A stretch of 11,201 bases of DNA from contig JBIJBY010000040.1 of NCBI GenBank assembly GCA_044344975.1, positions 1 through 11,201 on the forward strand. Direction: 5' to 3'. This DNA comes from IMCC26077 sp044344975 (lineage in GTDB: Bacteria; Actinomycetota; Actinomycetes; Nanopelagicales; Nanopelagicaceae). Position 1 is the first letter of the stretch, and every line of letters begins with the position of its first letter. The notes beneath the pieces were generated by a model. That model did no database searches. It was given only the letters and a program-made list of their open reading frames with translations, and was not told the DNA's origin. Of the stretch, positions 6,828-11,201 are shown piece by piece. The translations under genes were made by a program, and so were the position numbers.

Positions 6828-7166
6828 TTAAGCGAAATTCCGCCGTATCGCAAATAGCGCGAACACAATGAGCGTTGCAGCCACTATTACAAGCGCTACA
6901 ACCAGCCATTTCTTGCCACGTGGAAGCGCTTTTTGCGCTGCCGATATTGCAAGCATTTTCGTTTTGATCAGAGCGCGATCAGCCCACGCGAATTCTGAGG
7001 CAAGAATGCCAAGCCCTGCAAAAATGATTAACCAACCTGGCCCCGGAGTGATGAGAAAAATTGCGCCCAAGACTGTGATGGTTCCGCCGAGTACTGCTAC
7101 GCCAATCCGCCAGGCCAACTCCCCTGCCGGAGTGGTCTTTGCTCGAGCCCGGAATTTCTTAATCAC
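6828..7166 (-). CDS. Small membrane protein, PGPGW / TIGR02611-like
   Basis: Protein of 112 residues with three probable membrane segments (about 20-38, 44-58 and 87-107). The first is followed by ITPGPGWLIIFAGLGILASEF, the hallmark of the transmembrane PGPGW family (TIGR02611 in Actinobacteria). Its function is not known to me. The end is basic (AIRRNFA). The GTG at 7166 overlaps the pabC stop as GTGA, which supports this start and shows coupling to pabBC. The protein belongs in the cytoplasmic membrane. The link with folate genes is probably positional only. Confidence 0.85.
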   Translation of the reverse strand: MIKKFRARAKTTPAGELAWRIGVAVLGGTITVLGAIFLITPGPGWLIIFAGLGILASEFAWADRALIKTKMLAISAAQKALPRGKKWLVVALVIVAATLIVFALFAIRRNFA

Positions 7167-7948
7167 GGGTTAAGGTTACTCGCGAGAGCCCCTTTATATG
7201 AAGTGGCTAGCTCTTCCACCTTTCCCGAACTCTTAAATCTCCTGCCATTAATCTCGGAAACGGGCTGGACGCTCCGCAGGCTCGAAATGATGGCGACTGA
7301 TTCACATCGTTGTAGCTCTTCGAATACAAGCTCACGCTCAGCGAGCAATCCCCAGTAAATCAAGAGTTCACGAGTAATCCCCGGCAGTGGCCCTGCCGAA
7401 AGGGGTGGCGTGACCCAGCGTCCCCCTATTAGGGCAACCACATTTGCCGTGCTCGCTTCCATCACCGAATCTTGCGTATTAAAGAGGAGCGCATCGTCGG
7501 CGCCCCGCTCTTGTGCATAACGAAATGCCAGCAAGTACTCCCCGTAGGAGGTGGACATCACTTTTTGCAGAGGAGACTTTGCATTGAAAGGGTGCGGATA
7601 GCTCACCAATCTCGCAGGTTCGCTCCACTCTTTATATTCCTGATGGGTAATGAGAAACGTTCCAGAGCCAGAGAGTGTAATCCGCATTCGCCCTAAAGTA
7701 ATTTCTCGGGTGCTATGGAGTAGAGCTGCTACAGCTACCGCTAAAGCATCTTCTGTTGGTGAGTTAATTCCTAGGCTCTCCGCACCTAAACGCAGTCTGG
7801 CGATATGTCGATCTAAAGCAACCGCCTTAGCCCCCACCGTGAGAACTGTCTCAAAGACGCCTTCGCCTAATAAAAATGATCGATCATGGATCGGCAAACT
7901 AGCGCCAGCATCTCGCTCGTCTATCAATCGATCATTGAACCAGATCAT
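7163..7948 (-). CDS. pabC: Class IV aminotransferase, PabC-like (aminodeoxychorismate lyase), catalytic Lys replaced
   Basis: Fold-type IV PLP enzyme family, 261 residues. PabC releases pyruvate from 4-amino-4-deoxychorismate to give p-aminobenzoate for folate. Family features seen: DRSFLLGEGVFETV (22-35), the Arg-rich HIARLRLG (48-55), RMRITLSG, the GADDALLFN region with EASTANVV, and GPLPGITRELL. It overlaps pabB by 4 nt (ATGA), which strongly supports the folate role. The odd point: actinobacterial relatives, as I remember them, read LKTTSYAEN, where the Lys binds PLP; here the segment is KVMSTSYGEY, with Met131 (codon 7556-7558) in place of that Lys and Lys129 two residues earlier. The codon ATG is one base from AAG. 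The enzyme may be inactive, may use Lys129, or may have changed function. The next gene overlaps the stop as GTGA. Confidence 0.85.
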   Translation of the reverse strand: MIWFNDRLIDERDAGASLPIHDRSFLLGEGVFETVLTVGAKAVALDRHIARLRLGAESLGINSPTEDALAVAVAALLHSTREITLGRMRITLSGSGTFLITHQEYKEWSEPARLVSYPHPFNAKSPLQKVMSTSYGEYLLAFRYAQERGADDALLFNTQDSVMEASTANVVALIGGRWVTPPLSAGPLPGITRELLIYWGLLAERELVFEELQRCESVAIISSLRSVQPVSEINGRRFKSSGKVEELATSYKGALASNLNP

Positions 7949-8967
7949 CTGTGCATTTCTCTCTCGCGAATAATTGATAATAATCGATTTGCCTTCAACT
8001 CAGTCTCAGCCCACTCTAACTCGGGCTCTGACCCCCAGGTAATTCCCGCGCCTGTACCAAATTTAAGCAGCGACCTTGCTTCATCATCATGTTCGATCCA
8101 AAACGTTCGAATACCAACGGCAAGTTCAGCTCTGTCGCCATGCACCCAACCGATTGCGCCGCAATAGGGACCGCGTCGCGCGACTTCTAATCGACTAATT
8201 AACTGGCAAGCAGATGATTTAGGTGCGCCACTAATTGAACCCGCTGGCAAAAGCGAATCGAAAATTTCGGCCCAGGAAACATCTGCCTTGAGCTCACCTT
8301 GGACATCAGAAACAAGATGCACCAAACCCGGATGCTCTTCAACCGCAAGGAGTCGAGGGGTGTGAATGCTTCCAGTTGTACAAATAGATCCGAAATCATG
8401 GCGGACTAAATCAACAATCATTACATTCTCTGCTTGATCCTTCTCAAGAAACTCATTGCGGTTCTTTGCCGTTCCCTTTATTGGACTTGAGATAAGCACG
8501 CTTCCCTCGCGGCGCAACAGAAGTTCGGGTGAAGCTGATGCAATTGACATTCTTGGCAATTCGATTGAAGTAAGAAATGGCGCCGGGTTGCCCGCCAATA
8601 TCGGAGGAATGATGGCAAGGAGATTTTTATTTACACTTTTCGTTGAAAGAATTCGGCAGAGATTTATCTGATAGACCTCTCCTTGTGCAATAGATGCTCG
8701 AACCGCTTCAACCGCGCCGAGGTACTGTTTTTTTGAGAGTGAACTCACCCACTCGTCTTCAGGTGGAGACCATGCTTGCTCTCTTGTGTAGGCCAGAAAA
8801 GCTTCTTCCTGTTCGAAGCGCACATCAGAAAAACGGGCGAAGGTTTTCTCTCCTTCATAAGTGATGATGACTGCCCAAAAATTGCCATCGTTTAGCGAAT
8901 CCGGGTCTGCCGATATCTCTACCAAGTCACGAGCCCAGATCCCCCCGCGATAGAAACCCGATTCCAT
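7945..8967 (-). CDS. pabB: Aminodeoxychorismate synthase component I (PabB)
   Basis: Chorismate-binding enzyme of 340 residues that aminates chorismate to 4-amino-4-deoxychorismate, using ammonia from a PabA-type glutaminase (none in this window). Visible motifs: GEVYQINLCR (96-105), SPIKGTAKN with Lys164, KDQAENVMIVDLVRHD (176-191), GSISGAPK (243-250), RGPYCGAIGWV (265-275), and GTGAGITWGSEPELEW near the C-terminus. PIKGT with Lys is typical of aminodeoxychorismate synthase; anthranilate synthases have Ala there (PIAGT). It is shorter than E. coli PabB (453): the chorismate-binding domain is complete but most of the N-terminal subdomain is missing. The ATG at 8967 is preferred because a TACGGT hexamer lies 7 nt before it; a GTG at 8976 is the alternative. 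The last codons overlap pabC as ATGA. Confidence 0.93.
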   Translation of the reverse strand: MESGFYRGGIWARDLVEISADPDSLNDGNFWAVIITYEGEKTFARFSDVRFEQEEAFLAYTREQAWSPPEDEWVSSLSKKQYLGAVEAVRASIAQGEVYQINLCRILSTKSVNKNLLAIIPPILAGNPAPFLTSIELPRMSIASASPELLLRREGSVLISSPIKGTAKNRNEFLEKDQAENVMIVDLVRHDFGSICTTGSIHTPRLLAVEEHPGLVHLVSDVQGELKADVSWAEIFDSLLPAGSISGAPKSSACQLISRLEVARRGPYCGAIGWVHGDRAELAVGIRTFWIEHDDEARSLLKFGTGAGITWGSEPELEWAETELKANRLLSIIREREMHR

Positions 8968-8974
8968 GCTCCCC

Positions 8975-8980
8975 ACCGTA
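8975..8980 (-). promoter_or_regulatory. Candidate -10 element for pabB
   Basis: TACGGT (TAnnnT type) lies 7 nt before the ATG at 8967. If real, the transcript would be leaderless and the GTG at 8976, which overlaps this hexamer, could not be the start. The upstream DNA is very GC-rich and shows no clear -35. Confidence 0.3.
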
Positions 8981-9030
8981 GCCCAGCGCCCCGACCCATG
9001 ACGGGTTCGCCCTACCCCCTACCCCTGCGG

Positions 9031-9036
9031 TAGATT
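9031..9036 (+). promoter_or_regulatory. Candidate -10 element for the tRNA cluster
   Basis: TAGATT is followed by the GC-rich stretch TCGCCCTGC before the tRNA-Gly 5' end at 9052, the kind of discriminator common at stable-RNA promoters. TTCGCC at 9006-9011 is a poor -35 candidate with a long (19-nt) spacer. The 8968-9051 gap also contains CCCTACCCCCTACCCC and a weak hairpin at 8993-9007. Confidence 0.4.
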
Positions 9037-9051
9037 TCGCCCTGCAGAAAT

Positions 9052-9124
9052 GCGGATGTAGCGCAGTTGGTAGCGCATCACCTTGCCAAGGTGAATGTCG
9101 CGGGTTCGAGTCCCGTCATCCGCT
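9052..9124 (+). tRNA. tRNA-Gly (GCC)
   Basis: Cloverleaf of 73 nt. The acceptor GCGGATG pairs with CATCCGC and the discriminator is T. The anticodon arm is CACCT-TTGCCAA-AGGTG when written with its loop, giving anticodon GCC. The T arm contains GGGTTCGAGTCCC. CCA is not encoded (CGA follows), so it must be added enzymatically. First gene of a Gly-Cys-Val cluster. Confidence 0.97.
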
Positions 9125-9129
9125 CGAAA

Positions 9130-9152
9130 GTGTTTTACCAGCGGGTGAACAC
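9130..9152 (+). other. Imperfect inverted repeat between tRNA-Gly and tRNA-Cys
   Basis: GTGTT and AACAC pair across AGC and flanking bases; a sixth G-T pair and two inner C-G pairs are possible, with two mismatches. No T-run follows, so it is not a terminator. It could form in the precursor RNA and help separate the tRNAs, but this is weak. Confidence 0.25.
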
Positions 9153-9156
9153 CTAT

Positions 9157-9227
9157 GGTGGGATGGCCGAGAGGCGAGGCTCAGGACTGCAAATCCTGCT
9201 ACACGGGTTCAAATCCCGTTCCCACCT
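9157..9227 (+). tRNA. tRNA-Cys (GCA)
   Basis: Cloverleaf of 71 nt. The acceptor GGTGGGA pairs with TCCCACC and the discriminator is T. The anticodon stem CAGGA/TCCTG holds the loop CTGCAAA with anticodon GCA. The T arm is CGGGTTCAAATCCCG. CCA is not encoded. It is followed by CAATTTTTTATAA; the six Ts (9231-9236) could end some transcripts, but there is no hairpin other than the tRNA itself. Confidence 0.97.
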
Positions 9228-9262
9228 CAATTTTTTATAACTGAATATCTTGTGAATAGCTT

Positions 9263-9337
9263 GGACGATTGGCGCAGCGGTAGCGCACTTCCTTGACATG
9301 GAAGGGGTCACTGGTTCGATCCCAGTATCGTCCACCA
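9263..9337 (+). tRNA. tRNA-Val (GAC)
   Basis: Cloverleaf of 75 nt including the encoded CCA. The acceptor GGACGAT pairs with ATCGTCC, the discriminator is A, and CCA occupies 9335-9337. The anticodon stem CTTCC/GGAAG holds the loop TTGACAT with anticodon GAC. The T arm is CTGGTTCGATCCCAG. Unlike the two upstream tRNAs it carries CCA in the gene. The nitroreductase start codon lies 26 nt downstream with no terminator between. Confidence 0.97.
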
Positions 9338-9363
9338 GAAATAAAAATGGCGAGGACATGATT

Positions 9364-10137
9364 ATGGCGGCGAAGGATTGGCAAGCAAACGAGACTGCCG
9401 AAACACTTTCCAGAAATTTCTCAGAATTTCTCTCCTCTCGTCGTAGCACGCGAGACTTTTTAACAAACCCGATCCCGAGTGAATTGCTTGAACAATTAAT
9501 TGCAGATTCATTGACTGCGCCAAGTTGGTCCAATACCAGACCATTCAAAGTGTGTGTTGCAACCGGTGATGTTCAGAAGCGAATAAGTTCTGAATTCATG
9601 AGACGTTGGGAGAGGCTCTCTCAATTCAGGAATGGCAACATATTTGTAAAGGTAAAGATGCTCTTGAAGGGAGCCGGTCTGCCCACCAGCAACCGCCTTC
9701 TTGCTCGAGGCTATGTACCCGAATTGAAACCTCGAGCAGAACGGGTGGGCAAAGAGCTGTACGAGTGGCTCGGTGTGCAACGAGGAGATCGAAAGGCTCG
9801 CGATGAGCAGTGGGCAAAGAACTATGAATTTTTTGATGCCCCGGTTGAACTATTTATATACATCCATAAGAGCTTGCACATCTTTGCCGCTAACGATGCA
9901 GGCTTAATGTTGGAAAATCTCATTCTGTCAGCCCACGCTCGAGGTTTAGGAACTTGCCTGCAAGGCGCAGTTGTGATTTGGGACGATGTCATCAGAGACG
10001 AATTCGATGTTCCAAAAGATTACAAAATCCTCACAGGGCTTGCTATCGGATACCCCAAAGATTCACAGGTGAACAAATTTCAAGCACATAGACTCTCACC
10101 GAAAGATGTCGTTATCCAACCTCAAAAGAAAGATTAA
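9364..10137 (+). CDS. Nitroreductase-family FMN oxidoreductase
   Basis: Protein of 257 residues in the flavin-dependent nitroreductase family, which reduces nitro compounds, quinones or other acceptors with NAD(P)H. The FMN-binding SSRRSTRDF is at 24-32 (Arg26, Arg27, Ser28, Arg30). APSWSNTRPF (52-61) matches the usual APSxxNxQPW motif, with Arg in place of Gln. The C-terminal half has AANDAGLMLENLILSAHARG and LGTCLQG, then LTGLAIGYP, all standard for the family. The physiological substrate cannot be read from the sequence. The ATG at 9364 is chosen because GAGG (9352-9355) lies 8 nt upstream; an in-frame ATG at 9358 is only 2 nt from it. Further upstream the frame runs into tRNA-Val. The stop shares TTAA with that of the convergent hydrolase gene. 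Transcription may come from the tRNA promoter. Confidence 0.9.
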   Translation: MAAKDWQANETAETLSRNFSEFLSSRRSTRDFLTNPIPSELLEQLIADSLTAPSWSNTRPFKVCVATGDVQKRISSEFMRRWERLSQFRNGNIFVKVKMLLKGAGLPTSNRLLARGYVPELKPRAERVGKELYEWLGVQRGDRKARDEQWAKNYEFFDAPVELFIYIHKSLHIFAANDAGLMLENLILSAHARGLGTCLQGAVVIWDDVIRDEFDVPKDYKILTGLAIGYPKDSQVNKFQAHRLSPKDVVIQPQKKD

Positions 10138-10994
10138 TTACCTAATAACTTTCGAGCTTGATTGATAATTTCGCCTCGGTATTTCTCGACTAGAGAAATA
10201 TGGCCATGTCCGGGCACGAAATTTAATTGAGCGGTTGGAATATGTTTTGCGAGCCATTCGCTATGAGCGCGCGGAACCATAAAATCATCATCGCCTTGCC
10301 AGACGAGCACTGGTTTTTCAATTGATTCAAGTGCGAATCCGAATTTTTGAACGAAAGCTAAATCATCATCAAGCCAGCCGTAATATCCCTGAGTAAGCGC
10401 TCTCCGATATGAAGCGGCATCGTGCTCGGCCACTTCTTGCGTTAAAGCGTTTTTATCTGCCTCCCCAATGAGGCCACCGAAGGCCGCAATCAAATCGTCG
10501 CCTGTTACGGCAGCAAAGCTCGGTGCGTTTATCGCCATCCAGGATTCGATGGCGCTTTCACCATTGAGCGCGGCTCCAAATTCTTCATGATTTTCCGGGC
10601 CCATTCCCGCTAAGAAATCCAGGTCGCTATTACCCCACTCACCAACACCAGCGAGCGTTATTGCCCCCGCGCAGAGTTCATGGCGAGTCATATTGATGGC
10701 GTGTGGCCCTCCACCTGACCAACCAATAGATACGAACTTTTTAATTCCTAAATGGCCAATAAGCTCGGATTGATCCTCCATATCATCGGCAACTGTTCGC
10801 CCTTTTCTCCGATTACTCAATCCATAACCAGGTCTACTCGAAGCCACTGCCTGGATATCGCTAATCTCCGAAAGCCAGTTCGACCATAACATGCACTCTC
10901 CAGGTGTGCCATGGTGGAAGAGAATTGCCCCATCGCTTCTCACGCCATTGGTAACGTAATCGAAAGCGCGACCATCGCGTAAAGTGAGAATCAC
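10134..10994 (-). CDS. Alpha/beta hydrolase
   Basis: Alpha/beta-hydrolase fold protein of 286 residues with a complete apparent catalytic set. The oxyanion-hole strand is LFHHGTPG (25-32). The nucleophile elbow is GWSGGG (91-96, Ser93). An acid lies in WQGDDDF (probably Asp236), and the His is in PGHGHISL (His265). RPGYGLSN (54-61) is also typical. No signal peptide is seen, so it is cytoplasmic; the substrate is unknown, with esterase, lactonase or C-C hydrolase activity possible. The GTG at 10994 overlaps the upstream oxidoreductase stop as GTGA, which supports this start and indicates coupling. It converges with the nitroreductase gene, overlapping by 4 nt (10134-10137). Confidence 0.88.
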   Translation of the reverse strand: MILTLRDGRAFDYVTNGVRSDGAILFHHGTPGECMLWSNWLSEISDIQAVASSRPGYGLSNRRKGRTVADDMEDQSELIGHLGIKKFVSIGWSGGGPHAINMTRHELCAGAITLAGVGEWGNSDLDFLAGMGPENHEEFGAALNGESAIESWMAINAPSFAAVTGDDLIAAFGGLIGEADKNALTQEVAEHDAASYRRALTQGYYGWLDDDLAFVQKFGFALESIEKPVLVWQGDDDFMVPRAHSEWLAKHIPTAQLNFVPGHGHISLVEKYRGEIINQARKLLGN

Positions 10995-11201
10995 TTGTTA
11001 GGCTGACCAAGCTTTGCAAAAATCGCATCAAAAAATTGAGCGAAATAGAGCGATTCCTCTAGAGGCATTACCCAACAATCACTGCGGCCGCGTATCTTCT
11101 TAGAAAAATCATCGGCCATTAGTTGATATGGGTCGCATGCTGCAAAATTTTCGACTCGTTTGCCATTCTTCCCGTAAATCTCAAGCGTGCTCGGTGCATT
11201 A
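10991..11201 (-). CDS. Gfo/Idh/MocA-type oxidoreductase, C-terminal end
   Basis: Only the last 69 residues are in the window; the start lies beyond the right edge. The reading frame is open to the window end and contains LEIYGKNGKRVENF, then YQLMADDFSKKIRG and MPLEESLYFAQFFDAIF. This resembles the C-terminal domain of Gfo/Idh/MocA dehydrogenases, in which a 'LEIxGxxG' strand is followed by 'Y..m..dFa..I.g' and 'P.edSl....v.daI'. These enzymes oxidise or reduce sugars and related compounds with NAD(P). The catalytic and nucleotide-binding parts are not visible, so the substrate is unknown. Its TGA overlaps the hydrolase GTG start by 4 nt, which suggests a shared operon and perhaps a shared small-molecule pathway. 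Confidence 0.7.
   Translation of the reverse strand, partial: NAPSTLEIYGKNGKRVENFAACDPYQLMADDFSKKIRGRSDCWVMPLEESLYFAQFFDAIFAKLGQPNK

Noticed and set aside
6868..7173. 101-codon plus-strand frame opposite the PGPGW-type gene
   Set aside because: It is a shadow frame; the opposite strand shows a family motif and a GTGA overlap.
9298..9363. N-terminal extension of the nitroreductase frame into tRNA-Val
   Set aside because: The segment GSIPVSSTRNK is translated tRNA sequence; the GAGG site supports the ATG at 9364.
9153..9548. 131-codon minus-strand reading frame across tRNA-Cys, tRNA-Val and the nitroreductase start
   Set aside because: It is antisense to two tRNAs. Segments such as GIEPVTPSM and WERDLNPCSR are familiar artefacts of translating tRNA genes.
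1..11201. Mobile element, CRISPR array, toxin-antitoxin pair or defence system
   Set aside because: I found no transposase, terminal repeats, regular repeat-spacer array or defence domains; nearly all of the sequence is explained by housekeeping genes and three tRNAs.

Overview
The window looks like a chromosomal core region of an actinobacterium. The strongest clue is a minus-strand block with the gene set thrS, HIT (Ap4A phosphorylase type), pgsA, patA, pimA and a LemA-like membrane protein. This is the phosphatidylinositol mannoside (PIM) locus typical of Actinobacteria. Base composition is moderate (roughly half G+C by eye, not counted), which is low for the phylum, and packing is very tight. 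A streamlined lineage such as the freshwater Nanopelagicales (acI) would fit, but that placement is an inference.

Layout, left to right. 1-3636 (minus): pgsA, patA, pimA, the LemA-like gene and a DUF3048 lipoprotein that runs off the left edge. These five genes overlap by 4 nt or are separated by 1-7 nt, so they are probably one translationally coupled unit for PI-phosphate synthesis and its mannosylation and acylation. 3662-4276 (plus): one gene reading against the block. Its protein reads like a shrunken, nucleotide-binding-dead G domain of the actinobacterial EF-G-like protein (EF-G2). 4280-8967 (minus): pabB, pabC, a PGPGW-type membrane protein, thrS and the HIT gene. pabB, pabC and the membrane-protein gene overlap by 4 nt each, and thrS and HIT are 1 nt apart. 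9052-9337 (plus): tRNA-Gly(GCC), tRNA-Cys(GCA) and tRNA-Val(GAC), followed directly by a nitroreductase gene (9364-10137). 10134-11201 (minus): an alpha/beta hydrolase and the C-terminal end of a Gfo/Idh/MocA-type oxidoreductase.

How the genes work together: PgsA makes phosphatidylinositol phosphate, PimA adds the first mannose to PI, and PatA acylates it. ThrS charges tRNA-Thr and, like many aminoacyl-tRNA synthetases, could generate Ap4A, which the coupled HIT protein would remove. PabB and PabC would supply p-aminobenzoate for folate, but this PabC carries Met where relatives have the PLP-binding Lys.

Most notable points: the EF-G-derived gene lodged between the HIT gene and pgsA, the apparent Lys-to-Met change in PabC, a recurring TAnnnT hexamer 6-7 nt before start codons that suggests leaderless transcripts, and an exact 15-bp repeat at two gene junctions that combines a Shine-Dalgarno-like sequence with a stop codon. 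I saw no mobile element, CRISPR array, prophage or defence system. No stretch over 300 bases lacks a gene.
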